Shown here piece by piece: positions 1 to 7,893 of a stretch of DNA of 17,922 nt. The DNA comes from Bacillota bacterium (lineage in GTDB: Bacteria; Bacillota; Clostridia; Christensenellales; UMGS416): the NCBI GenBank assembly GCA_023410875.1, contig JAEYPH010000102.1:1-17922 (forward strand), read 5' to 3'. Below the pieces are notes generated by a model. The model had not been told where the DNA came from and ran no database searches. It was given only the letters and a program-made list of their open reading frames with translations. The number at the start of each line of letters is the position of its first letter. Position 1 is the stretch's first letter. The position numbers were made by a program, and so were the translations under genes.

Positions 1-21
1 ACAATCATGAGCGCATTCAGC

Positions 22-60
22 TTAAAACAAAACTGACGCCGCTCGAAAAACGGCGCCAGT
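22..60 (-). terminator. Rho-independent terminator of the sugar ABC operon
   Basis: Read on the minus strand, a 10-bp stem (51-60 with 32-41, one G-U pair, 9-nt loop) is followed directly by a T-rich run, TTTGTTTT. It lies about 120 bases past the stop of the last permease gene and is well placed to end the minus-strand sugar uptake operon. The stretch 61-183 between it and the permease stop shows nothing else I can support. Confidence 0.8.
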
Positions 61-183
61 CTGCGTAATTCCTCGTATTCCTACGGCAGGGCTTTTTCTT
101 CGTGTCTACTGAACGGGGGTCAGTCCATTTGGAAGCAGGCTTGTTTATGAACGGTCTTTCATTTTATGGTATGATGTGCTCTC

Positions 184-1065
184 TTACTCTTTCACGCCGC
201 CCAGCGTAAGCCCCTTGATGAAATACTTCTGCATGAAGGGATAGACCAGGAGAATGGGCAGCATGCCGATCAGGATCTGCGCGGCGCGGGACGTGCGCCC
301 GGACACCCGCAGCGACTGCTGTATTTCGTCCAGGCGCAGCGTGTCAAAGCTGGGGTTCTGCAGCACGTTGCGCAGATAGGTTGCCAGAGGGTAGCTTGTC
401 ACCTTATCCATGAAAATCAGGCCCCACAGCCATTCGTTCCAATGGAACACGGCCTGGAAGATGATCAGCGTGGCCAGTGACGGGAGCGCCAGCGGTACAT
501 AGATGTGGAACAGTATGCGCCAGCTGCCCGCGCCGTCGATGATGGCCGATTCCTCGATGGATGCCGGCATGGTGCGAAAGAAGCTCAGCAGCACCAGCAC
601 GTTGAAGACCGGCACCGCGTAGGGCAGGATCAGCGCCCAGAGCGAATTGCTGATGCCTGTGGCCTCTACGACCAGATACATCGGGATCAGGCCGCCGCTG
701 ATCATCATCGTCAAAGCGAAGAACCAGGCAAAGACCGTGCGACCTGGGAACACCTTGCTGGACTTGGACAGCGGATAGGCCGTCATAATCGTCAGCAGCA
801 TGTTGATGGAAATGCCAACCACCAGGCGCACGGCGGAGTTGCCGATGGACCTCAGAAAGCTTACCCTGGACAGGGCAAATTGATAGGACTCCAACGTGAA
901 GCCCACGGGCCAAAGGCCCACCTCGCCGGCGTTGGCCGCCGAGGACGTGCTCAACGATACGGCCAGTACATTGACGAAGGGGAGCAGACAGGTCAACGAC
1001 AGGACCACCAGAATGGCTGCGTTGCACAGATCGAATAGTTTTTCACTGGGGCTATAACTGCGCAT
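184..1065 (-). CDS. Carbohydrate ABC transporter permease, LplC/YtcP type (MalG-like)
   Basis: A 293-residue inner-membrane permease of the binding-protein-dependent (BPD_transp_1) family, expected to form a heterodimeric channel with the permease encoded just upstream. About six hydrophobic segments are visible, beginning near residues 15-38. The cytoplasmic EAA loop that contacts the ATPase is at about 171-190 (EESAIIDGAGSWRILFHIYV). Length and the ending ...MQKYFIKGLTLGGVKE fit the LplC/YtcP group, which usually imports oligosaccharides derived from complex polysaccharides. The ATG start is 17 bases after the preceding stop, with a purine-rich AAGAAAGG upstream. No ATPase gene lies in the operon, as is normal for this family, which uses a shared MsmX-like ATPase. 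Substrate cannot be told from sequence. Confidence 0.93.
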   Translation of the reverse strand: MRSYSPSEKLFDLCNAAILVVLSLTCLLPFVNVLAVSLSTSSAANAGEVGLWPVGFTLESYQFALSRVSFLRSIGNSAVRLVVGISINMLLTIMTAYPLSKSSKVFPGRTVFAWFFALTMMISGGLIPMYLVVEATGISNSLWALILPYAVPVFNVLVLLSFFRTMPASIEESAIIDGAGSWRILFHIYVPLALPSLATLIIFQAVFHWNEWLWGLIFMDKVTSYPLATYLRNVLQNPSFDTLRLDEIQQSLRVSGRTSRAAQILIGMLPILLVYPFMQKYFIKGLTLGGVKE

Positions 1066-1082
1066 GTGGCGCCGCCTTTCTT

Positions 1083-2039
1083 CTAGAAAATACGGTAGTC
1101 GGCAAACCGATAGGCCAGATAGTAGGTGATGGACACCAACGTGAAGCTGACCGTGGACTGGAACATGCCGACCGCCGTGGCGATGTCATATTGAGGGATG
1201 CTGCTCTGACCGGAACCCAGGCCGATGCGGAACACCAATGTGTCCAGAATGTCGCCGCTCTCATAGACCAAAGGTGAATAGAGGTTGACGACCTGATCGA
1301 AGCCCGCGTTGAGGATGTTGCCCAGGTTCAGCGTTGTCAGCAGCGCGATCACGGGCATCAGGCCGGGCATTGTGATGTGCCACATGCGCCTAAAACGGCC
1401 CGCGCCGTCGATGGAAGCCGCTTCGTATAGATTTGGGTCGATGCTGGTCAGCGTGGAAAGATAGATGATCGTGCCAAAACCGAACTCCTTCCACACGTCG
1501 CTGGCAACCAACACAAAGGGGAACAGCGCCTTGTTGGTCAGGAACATGATCGGCTCTCCGCCCATCGCCTTGATAATGATGTTGACAATACCGGTGGACG
1601 GGGACAGGATATCCGACAGGATGCCGGAGATGATCAGCCAGGAAATGAAGTGGGGCAGATAGACGATGGTCTGCACGGTGCGCTTCAGGCCCGTCCAGCG
1701 CATCTCATTGAGCAGCAGGCTGACCAGGACGGGAACCGCGGTGCCGGCCACCAGTTTCATGGAGGCGATGAAGAACGAGTTGAACATCGCCTGACGAAAT
1801 TCCGTCAGCGAGAAGATGAACAGGAAATTGGACAGACCGATCCACTTGGAGCCAAAGAGGCCCTTGGCCAGATTGAAATTCTGAAATGCGATGGCCCACC
1901 CAGCCACAGGCCCATAGCTGTAGATGGCCACCAACACGACCGCCGGCAGGATCATCAGATACAGGCTGGGCTGCACCATGGAGTGGGAACGCACGGGTTT
2001 GCGTTTATGTTGTAACGGCTTGGCCGCAATGATCGACAT
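1083..2039 (-). CDS. Sugar ABC transporter permease, LplB type (MalF-like)
   Basis: A 318-residue permease, first of the pair. A basic N-terminus (AKPLQHKRKPVRSHS) precedes the first membrane span at about 25-48, and further spans follow. The EAA loop is at about 206-225 (YEAASIDGAGRFRRMWHITM). It should pair with the LplC-type permease and receive sugar from the lipoprotein encoded upstream. The start is supported by a GGAGG five bases before the ATG. The gene is separated from the binding-protein gene by 98 bases that hold a strong stem-loop, and only 17 bases separate it from the next permease, so the three form one operon. The LplB assignment is by family resemblance; the specific sugar is unknown. 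Confidence 0.93.
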   Translation of the reverse strand: MSIIAAKPLQHKRKPVRSHSMVQPSLYLMILPAVVLVAIYSYGPVAGWAIAFQNFNLAKGLFGSKWIGLSNFLFIFSLTEFRQAMFNSFFIASMKLVAGTAVPVLVSLLLNEMRWTGLKRTVQTIVYLPHFISWLIISGILSDILSPSTGIVNIIIKAMGGEPIMFLTNKALFPFVLVASDVWKEFGFGTIIYLSTLTSIDPNLYEAASIDGAGRFRRMWHITMPGLMPVIALLTTLNLGNILNAGFDQVVNLYSPLVYESGDILDTLVFRIGLGSGQSSIPQYDIATAVGMFQSTVSFTLVSITYYLAYRFADYRIF

Positions 2040-2067
2040 TCAAACCTCCAGATTGGGCAGGATTTAA

Positions 2068-2104
2068 CACGTGGGGAGGGCCCGCAGTGGGCCCTCCCCG
2101 CGTG
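2068..2104 (-). promoter_or_regulatory. Strong stem-loop between binding-protein and permease genes
   Basis: A 16-bp inverted repeat (2068-2083 with 2089-2104, one G-T mismatch that pairs as G-U in RNA) with a 5-nt loop sits in the short gap after the binding-protein gene. There is no long T-run, so it is probably a partial terminator or a 3' mRNA-stabilising structure. Such an element would make the binding protein more abundant than its permeases, as known for malE-malF. This role is inferred from position. Confidence 0.65.
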
Positions 2105-2137
2105 CCTGGCGCAGGCATATGCCGGCGTAGGTTTTGC

Positions 2138-3871
2138 TTACTTCACCGAGTCATACCACTGGTTGACTTCGAAGGTGATGGTTTCGCCACCCACGGCGTA
2201 CCAATTGGTCACGAAGGCGTCAAAGTCGTCCACGGGCTTGTTGCCGGTGATGATGTCCAGGATCAGTGCCAGTTCCTGGGAGCGCAGCAGGGACATACGG
2301 CGCAGCATTTCCGGGGTGTCGCCGCCGTAGAACATGTCGTTGGTGTAGTTCTTGTTCTCCAGAATGTTGTTCTGAATACCAAAGACGGAGTCGGGACCGT
2401 AGAACAGATAGTACTGCGTCAGGTGGGCCGCGTCATGGTTGCCATCGACGTATTCCTTGACGGCCTTGTAGGTGGCCTCCTGCTCGGCGTTGGCCAGCAC
2501 GGAGGTGTCGCCGGAATCGATGGCCTTGGTCACGTTGATGTTCTGCACGGCGTTGTTGTTGCTCACGCCCCAGGACTGCACAGGAGCCAGGCCGAAGATG
2601 CCGTTGCTGGTCTTGGGAGCGGTGTGATACTTGGCGGCGTCAAAGGTATCGCCGCGCATGTGGTCGGCGAACAGGTTGTACATCTTGAGCAAAGCTTCGG
2701 GATGGGCATAGCTCTTGTTGACGGCGTACATCGTGGTCACGCGGGACTGCACCATGCTGCCCTTGTTGGCTGTGGCGGCGGCGGTGTTCAGGATCGGGTA
2801 GGGCTTCCAATACTGGGTGGAATTGTCCCCGTTGTTTTTGTTGGTGTCTGGCAGGGGCCAGGTGATCAGCCAGAACTGGCCGAAGCAGATGCCGCCCTTG
2901 CCGCCGACGGCGTCGGCTGTGATGGCGCTGGACTTCTTGGCGACGAATTCCTTGTCGATGGCGCCCTTGGTATACAGATCGGCAGCGGCGGCCAGAGCGG
3001 CCTTCATCTCGGGCTGCACGGAGCCATAGACGAGCTTGCCGTCGGCGCCCTTGATCCATGTGGTGGGATAAGCGCCAAAGCTGTTGGCGAAGCCGCGGAA
3101 GTTGAAGTAGTTCTCATAGGGCTCGTTGCTGAACAGGATGCCGTAGGTGTCGGCTTTGCCGTTGCCGTCGGGGTCCTTGGTCGCAAAAGCCTCCGCGATG
3201 GCCAGAAGATCTTCGGTGGTCTTGGGCACTTCCAGGCCCAGCTTCAGGCGCCAATCTTCGCGAATGTAGGTGTACTCGAAGTTGCTGGGGCCCACAGGAC
3301 CCTGAGGAATGGCCCACAGCTTGCCATTGATGGAAGTCTGCTTCATGGCCAGACCTTCGTCGCTGGCGAAGCCTTCCTTAACCAGGGGAGAAGCGAACTT
3401 CTCATAGGTGTCGCCCATCTCGGCGATCATGCCGGCTTCCACCAGGCGGGCCAGCTGGCCCTGGTTGGTGATGCAGATGAGGTCGGCCAGTTCGCCGCTG
3501 GCGATAGCCAGATTCAGCTTGGTCTCGTAGTTCTCGAGGCCTGCGGCGTTCCAGGTGTACTTCACGTTGATGCCCAGCAGGTCGCGATATTCGTTGAGCC
3601 AAATGTTGTTTTCAAAGTCCTGACCTTCGGGGAACTTGGGGTCAATGCCGAAGTCCAAGGCCATGGTGACATCCACCGGCGGGTCGAACTTGGTCAGCGG
3701 GCCCTCAGCGGCGGCGCTGGGCGCGGGAGCATCGCTGGGAGCAGCAGTGGCGACGTCCGTGGGGGCGGCGCTCGTTGCTACGGGGGTCGTGGCGGCCGGA
3801 GCGCTGGTGCAGGCCGCAAGGGGGACCAGGCACATTAGCACTGCCACACACAGGAACAGCAGCTTTTTCAT
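2138..3871 (-). CDS. Extracellular solute-binding lipoprotein of sugar ABC transporter (LplA/YtcQ type)
   Basis: A 577-residue lipoprotein that captures an oligosaccharide outside the membrane and delivers it to the two permeases encoded downstream. The signal peptide is residues 1-20 (KKLLFLCV... hydrophobic core) with lipobox LAAC, Cys21 being the lipidated residue. An Ala/Thr/Ser/Pro-rich flexible linker covers about 22-57, then the binding fold begins. The segment around DLICITNQGQLARLVEAGMI is typical of family 1 solute-binding proteins, and the length matches the long LplA/YtcQ group. I chose the ATG at 3871 over an in-frame start 48 bases upstream because GGAGG lies seven bases before it and the signal peptide begins there. 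Its upstream leader can fold over the ribosome binding site. Confidence 0.93.
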   Translation of the reverse strand: MKKLLFLCVAVLMCLVPLAACTSAPAATTPVATSAAPTDVATAAPSDAPAPSAAAEGPLTKFDPPVDVTMALDFGIDPKFPEGQDFENNIWLNEYRDLLGINVKYTWNAAGLENYETKLNLAIASGELADLICITNQGQLARLVEAGMIAEMGDTYEKFASPLVKEGFASDEGLAMKQTSINGKLWAIPQGPVGPSNFEYTYIREDWRLKLGLEVPKTTEDLLAIAEAFATKDPDGNGKADTYGILFSNEPYENYFNFRGFANSFGAYPTTWIKGADGKLVYGSVQPEMKAALAAAADLYTKGAIDKEFVAKKSSAITADAVGGKGGICFGQFWLITWPLPDTNKNNGDNSTQYWKPYPILNTAAATANKGSMVQSRVTTMYAVNKSYAHPEALLKMYNLFADHMRGDTFDAAKYHTAPKTSNGIFGLAPVQSWGVSNNNAVQNINVTKAIDSGDTSVLANAEQEATYKAVKEYVDGNHDAAHLTQYYLFYGPDSVFGIQNNILENKNYTNDMFYGGDTPEMLRRMSLLRSQELALILDIITGNKPVDDFDAFVTNWYAVGGETITFEVNQWYDSVK

Positions 3872-3872
3872 G

Positions 3873-3909
3873 GGACACCTCCAGATAATGGTGTCCGCAT
3901 GCACACCAT
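3873..3909 (-). promoter_or_regulatory. Candidate mutually exclusive leader hairpins over the binding-protein RBS
   Basis: On the minus strand GGACACC (3896-3890) can pair with GGTGTCC (3879-3873), whose first two G residues belong to the GGAGG ribosome binding site (3882-3878). The same middle segment, read as ACACCAT (3894-3888), can pair instead with ATGGTGT (3909-3903). The two 7-bp stems exclude one another: one occludes the binding site, the other frees it. The pairing is seen in the sequence; regulation is inferred. Confidence 0.4.
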
Positions 3910-4092
3910 GGGCGTACAACGGACCCTATCGGCATTCTAGCGAAAATTCGTTTGTGTTGATACGCAACAGTTTTATGATATTTATCAATTTTCCAACAAC
4001 CTTTTGGGCAAGAAATACAATGGAGATCGATGATTAAATGGGGCGTCCGAATTGCGCAGTGTATTTTTTCGTCCTGCCAGGCGGAGGAGGGC

Positions 4093-4114
4093 GCTTATGC
4101 AGATGAGCATAAGC
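4093..4114. other. Stem-loop downstream of the histidine kinase gene
   Basis: A perfect 8-bp inverted repeat (GCTTATGC / GCATAAGC) with a 6-base loop, about 70 bases past the kinase stop. No T-run follows on either strand, so it is not a standard intrinsic terminator. It could be a processing or pausing site between the regulatory and transport genes. Confidence 0.35.
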
Positions 4115-4184
4115 AACCGACAACAACGAAGCAGGGCGGAAAAAGACCAAGCAAGGCGGATGCCATGCTTTATTCAGCGATTCC

Positions 4185-5966
4185 CTATTCCTCCGGCGGC
4201 GGCTCGGCCAACAGAGGCATGCGGATGCGCACGGCCGTGCCCACGCCGGGTTCGCTGTGCACCTGCACGCCATAGGCAGAGCCGAAGTGCATCTGTATCC
4301 GGCGGTGCACATTGGCGACGCCATAGCCGGCAGCGGGAGTTTGGGGGTTCTCCAGCCGGGCCAGCCGGGCAGCGTCCATGCCCACGCCGTCGTCGATGAC
4401 CTGCCACACCAGCTCGTCGCCCTCGCGCCGGGCGCTCACGACGATCGTGATGTGGCTCTTGCGCTCGTTCATGCCGTGCAGCAACGCGTTTTCCACGAAG
4501 GGCTGCAGCACGAGCTTGAGGGTATAAGCTGCCTTTGTGTCTTCATCCAGGCGGAATACGGCGCGGATGCGGTCGCGGTAGCGGATGGCCATGACGTCCA
4601 TGTAGGCACGGGCCTGGTCGGCCTCGTCGGCAACAGGGATGATGTTGCGGCCCCGGCTCAAGCTCAGCCGGTAGAACCGTGCCAGCGCGTTGGAGATGGC
4701 AGGGATCTCCTCGGAGCCGGTCTGCATGCCCAGCCAACTGATGGACGCCAGCGAATTGTACAGAAAGTGGGGATGCAGCTGGCCCTGCAACGCCTGGATG
4801 TCATATTCGCGCTGGCGTATCCGGTCCCGATACTCGCGGGTCACATACTCGTCCAACCGGGCGGCCATGCGGTTGAGGCCCGCGGACAAAAAGGCAACCT
4901 CATCGTGGCCGTCGGCCTCGATGCGCCGTTCAAAGCGGCCTTGCTCCAGATCGGCCATGGCATCGGCCATACGGCCGATGCGACCGGCCAGCCGAGAGGA
5001 TGCCAGCCATGCGGCCACGGCCATCACCGCCGCCATGGCCAGCGCCAGCAGAAGCACCGGCAGGTTGATTCGCAGAAAGCTCTCGGTCAATGTGGCCTCG
5101 TTGACGGCATACCAGCATTTCCAGTCGGTGCCGTTCACATCCACGGAGCTCACCAGATAGCTCTGGCCATCCAGTGGCAGGCTGGTCCAGCGGTCTGCAT
5201 CCACGCGGCGCAACGCCGTGGTGAAGGGCTGCACGGGCACGTCGCCCAGCGTGGAGGCCACGGCTTGGCCGACGCTGTCGGTGATCAGCAGCCATTCGCG
5301 GCGCTCGTTGGTGTGGGGCAGTATGCCGGAGAAGAACTGGCCCAGGTTGAAGTCCATCTTCAGATAGCCCAGAAAGTTGCCTGGAAAGCTGGAGCTGCGC
5401 AGATAGCGCAGCGCGCGGATGGCCGAAAGCATTCGATTGCCATTTTCACCCGTGGTGATCAGCCACAGCGTGCGGTCAGTCTTCTGGGATCGGGCCAGCG
5501 TTGCCCAGGGTTGGTTGATCACGCGGTCCAGCGACACGATGCCGCCGGATTCCTCGCCCAGCGTAGGATTGTCGGTGTAGAATGTTACCGCGCTGATTTC
5601 CGTGAAGATATCGTTGATGTTGCGGTCCATGGGTTCCAGATAAGTTAAAATCTCGTTGCGAGCGATGGCCCGCGGCGCATCGTAGTAATATTCGTTGAAC
5701 AGCAAGCTCTGCAGCCTCGTGTTCAGATAGGTCAATTCTATGATGTGGCGGTATTGCTCGATCTTATCGGACAGCGCGGCGTTGGTCTGGCGCAGCACGC
5801 TGCCGGCAAGCTCCGTGGTTTGCGCGTGATAGGTACGCAGTGTGACGCTGTTATAAAGGGCGCTCACAGCCAAAAAGCCCAGCAGGATGATGGCGATGTG
5901 CAGCAGTGCCTGGTCGCGCAGCACGCTGTTGCGCCGGCGGGGCTTATGCTCTTTCTTTGTACTCAC
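4185..5966 (-). CDS. Sensor histidine kinase, YesM type
   Basis: A 593-residue membrane kinase that should sense an extracellular signal and phosphorylate the regulator encoded just upstream. Order of parts: basic cytoplasmic N-terminus (1-20), membrane helix 1 (about 21-42), extracellular sensor region (about 43-298, CACHE-like by position), helix 2 (about 302-323), HAMP linker (about 324-378), His_kinase domain with LQGQLHPHFLYNSL (phospho-acceptor His400), and an ATPase domain with N-box ENALLHG (493-498), DDGVGM (525-530) and GYGVANV (547-553). The start is a GTG that overlaps the regulator's end by 23 bases, with GGAG about ten bases before it inside the regulator gene, so the pair is probably translationally coupled. 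Its place before a sugar importer is typical of YesMN systems. Confidence 0.93.
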   Translation of the reverse strand: MSTKKEHKPRRRNSVLRDQALLHIAIILLGFLAVSALYNSVTLRTYHAQTTELAGSVLRQTNAALSDKIEQYRHIIELTYLNTRLQSLLFNEYYYDAPRAIARNEILTYLEPMDRNINDIFTEISAVTFYTDNPTLGEESGGIVSLDRVINQPWATLARSQKTDRTLWLITTGENGNRMLSAIRALRYLRSSSFPGNFLGYLKMDFNLGQFFSGILPHTNERREWLLITDSVGQAVASTLGDVPVQPFTTALRRVDADRWTSLPLDGQSYLVSSVDVNGTDWKCWYAVNEATLTESFLRINLPVLLLALAMAAVMAVAAWLASSRLAGRIGRMADAMADLEQGRFERRIEADGHDEVAFLSAGLNRMAARLDEYVTREYRDRIRQREYDIQALQGQLHPHFLYNSLASISWLGMQTGSEEIPAISNALARFYRLSLSRGRNIIPVADEADQARAYMDVMAIRYRDRIRAVFRLDEDTKAAYTLKLVLQPFVENALLHGMNERKSHITIVVSARREGDELVWQVIDDGVGMDAARLARLENPQTPAAGYGVANVHRRIQMHFGSAYGVQVHSEPGVGTAVRIRMPLLAEPPPEE

Positions 5967-7539
5967 CGGGGTTCACTCCGTACTTTTTTTTGAACAGCGC
6001 GCCGAAATAGCTGACGTTGGGGTATCCCACGCGGGCGGCCACCTCGCCGATGCGGTTGGCAGGGTTGCGCAGCAGCTCCCGGGCGCGCTCCAGACGCACG
6101 TCCTTCAGGTAGTCGGTCAGCGTTTTGCCGCGGTCTTTTTTAAAGACGACGCCGATGTAATTGGGCGAATAGGAAAACTCCGTAGCCAGGTCGGCGGCGG
6201 TGATGCGCTGGTCCAGATGGGCGTCGATGTATTCCACGATGTGACGCACGACGTTGCGGTCCGCGGTCGCACGCCGCTCGGACATCTGCTCGCAGCAGCG
6301 CTCCACGAAGCCGCCCAGCAGCACTTGCATGTCCGGCGCGGTGCGGCAAGCCAGCAGTTCAGCCCACGGAGCTCCGGCTACAAATGCGCCGGTTTCGCCC
6401 CGATCATGCAACAACAGCATCACCCGGCCCAACAGGCGGATGCCCGCTGCCTGCAGGCGGCGCACATCCCAACCCCGGCGCAGCGCCGCGCGGAACAGCC
6501 GTTCCACCTGGGCGCATGCTCCTGCGGCGTTGCCGGTCTCCACGGCCAGCGCCAGCGCCTCCTCAATGGGGTCCAGATTCAGCGGCTCGCGTTCGGGTTC
6601 ACCGGCTGTGGCGTCGGCATAGGAGATCACCTGCCCCTGTCCGGCGGCGAAGCGATAGGCCAGCGCCACCGAAGCGCTCTGTAGGCTGCGAGGCAGATCG
6701 TGAATGCGGCCCACCACAACGCCCACGCCCACGGTGACGGAGCCATAATCCATGGCGGCGGCTCGGATGCGCCCGGCCATGGCCAATGCCGCGGAGGCGT
6801 CGCCCCGGGGCTCTGGGGCGCTCAGCGCCAGCAGCGCCGCAAAGCGCCCACGGTCCATATACCAAAGCTCCACAAGCTCCGAGCTGCGCAGGGAGCGCAC
6901 GCGTTCCCCCACAGCCTCCAGCAGCGCCTGCAGCGCGAGCCAGTCCAGCTGAACGCTGGCCTGTTCAAAGTCGTCCAACTCCACCAGCAGCACGGCAAAG
7001 CGCCCCTGCACGGCGTCCAAGCCGAAATAATCCATGCTTTTGAGAATCTCGGCATCGGACAGCGACCCGGCCACCAGCCGCTCGAAGAAGTGCCGGCGTA
7101 TCAGCGGCGTGTTATCCTGCACCAGCTGGCGCAGGCGCTCCACGGAGCGCTCCCACTCCCTTTGGGCGTTGAGCTCCGCTACCGCACGCCCCAGCACGGC
7201 CCGCAATTCAACCATGTCCACCGGTTTGGTTAAAAAGGAGCATGCGCCCATGTCCAGCGCCTGGCGCGCGTAGTCGAATTCGCTGTAGCCGCTGTGGAAG
7301 ATGACCTTGAGCCGGGGCAGCCGCTCCAGCAGGCGGCGGGCCAGCTCCAGCCCCGAAAGGCCCAGCAGGCGGATGTCGGTCAGCAGGATGTCCACCCGCA
7401 GCGTGTCGGCCAGAGCCAGCGCTTCTTCGGCGCTCTCGGCGCTGGCGCACAGCTCCACGCCCATGGAGCGCCAGTCCACCAGCTCGCTTAAGCTCTCGCG
7501 CTCGATGACCTCATCTTCCACGAGCAGCAGTTGATACAT
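5944..7539 (-). CDS. Response regulator with AraC-type DNA-binding domain, YesN type
   Basis: A 531-residue cytoplasmic regulator. Its receiver domain (about 1-120) has the acidic pair E8/D9, phospho-acceptor Asp55 (LLTDIR) and Lys105 (FLTKP). The middle part (about 140-420) is a variable region that I do not assign. The last 100 residues are an AraC-type double helix-turn-helix (ITAADLATEFSYSPNYIGVV followed by IGEVAARVGYPNVSYFGALF). The ATG at 7539 is preferred over an in-frame upstream start at 7659 because GGAGG precedes it and the receiver fold starts immediately. It probably activates the downstream transport genes when phosphorylated by the coupled kinase. Confidence 0.93.
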   Translation of the reverse strand: MYQLLLVEDEVIERESLSELVDWRSMGVELCASAESAEEALALADTLRVDILLTDIRLLGLSGLELARRLLERLPRLKVIFHSGYSEFDYARQALDMGACSFLTKPVDMVELRAVLGRAVAELNAQREWERSVERLRQLVQDNTPLIRRHFFERLVAGSLSDAEILKSMDYFGLDAVQGRFAVLLVELDDFEQASVQLDWLALQALLEAVGERVRSLRSSELVELWYMDRGRFAALLALSAPEPRGDASAALAMAGRIRAAAMDYGSVTVGVGVVVGRIHDLPRSLQSASVALAYRFAAGQGQVISYADATAGEPEREPLNLDPIEEALALAVETGNAAGACAQVERLFRAALRRGWDVRRLQAAGIRLLGRVMLLLHDRGETGAFVAGAPWAELLACRTAPDMQVLLGGFVERCCEQMSERRATADRNVVRHIVEYIDAHLDQRITAADLATEFSYSPNYIGVVFKKDRGKTLTDYLKDVRLERARELLRNPANRIGEVAARVGYPNVSYFGALFKKKYGVNPGEYKERA

Positions 7540-7598
7540 GGCCGACGCCTCCGTCTCAATCAAGTGTTTTTGCAGGTTCTGCGAGCATATATACGAAT

Positions 7599-7627
7599 AT
7601 ACTAGACTCATTTTGTCGATTTCGCAA
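7599..7627 (-). promoter_or_regulatory. Candidate sigma-A promoter of the regulator-kinase genes
   Basis: On the minus strand, -35 TTGCGA (7627-7622) and -10 TAGTAT (7604-7599) are separated by 17 bases, each matching consensus at four of six positions. The start point would lie about 50 bases before the regulator ATG. Confidence 0.45.
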
Positions 7628-7732
7628 GAAAGTTCGACCGTAAAGTCATCTATTACCACCCGTCATGGCGAAATCTGCCGGTATTGCCCGAAACTTGCCA
7701 CTTTTGCGGAATGAAAGAATACATTCAGGGGG

Positions 7733-7761
7733 TTGCAAACTTATGTGCATTTATTTATAAT
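7733..7761 (+). promoter_or_regulatory. Consensus sigma-A promoter facing the truncated ATPase
   Basis: -35 TTGCAA (7733-7738), a 17-base spacer and a perfect -10 TATAAT (7756-7761). It is the best promoter on the plus strand in this part and points at the oligopeptide transporter remnant. It probably once drove the complete operon. Confidence 0.65.
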
Positions 7762-7893
7762 CCTGGAAACATTATAGATACATAACTTTTACCTTATCGA
7801 CATATTGACTACCGGTACTTTGTTGCAAAGTGGAGCGACGTGCAGGAATTGGAAAAGTGAAGAGGCTCCCAAGGCTTCTTTCATATTTCAGGG

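Larger units (their letters stand above)
3872..4184. other. Intergenic region upstream of the binding-protein gene
   Basis: A 313-base gap between the histidine kinase stop and the lipoprotein start, AT-rich in its middle. It holds the leader hairpins described separately and a possible but weak minus-strand -10 (TAGAAT, complement of 3939-3944) with no good -35 at 17 bases. It also contains paired TTGATA/TATCAA half-sites around 3957-3988 that could be a regulator operator, and an 8-bp hairpin GCTTATGC/GCATAAGC at 4093-4114 just past the kinase gene. The gap suggests that the transporter genes have their own promoter, probably bound by the AraC-type regulator encoded upstream; this is inference. 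Confidence 0.4.
7540..7893. other. Divergent promoter region between the regulator gene and the oligopeptide-transport remnant
   Basis: 354 bases without a supported gene. It contains a leftward promoter for the regulator-kinase pair and a rightward consensus promoter, both listed separately. About 85 bases past the rightward start point there is a possible GTG (7857) preceded by AGGAATTGG. Its frame reads VKRLPRLLSYF and runs across the breakpoint, out of frame with the ATPase, to a stop at 8132. This may be the first codons of a lost operon gene. Homology to an ATPase begins only at about 7894. Confidence 0.5.

Noticed and set aside
2087..3838. 583-codon plus-strand open frame
   Set aside because: Antisense shadow of the solute-binding lipoprotein gene, with no ribosome binding site or recognisable domain.
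4257..5648. 463-codon plus-strand open frame
   Set aside because: Antisense shadow of the histidine kinase gene; composition is typical of a shadow frame.
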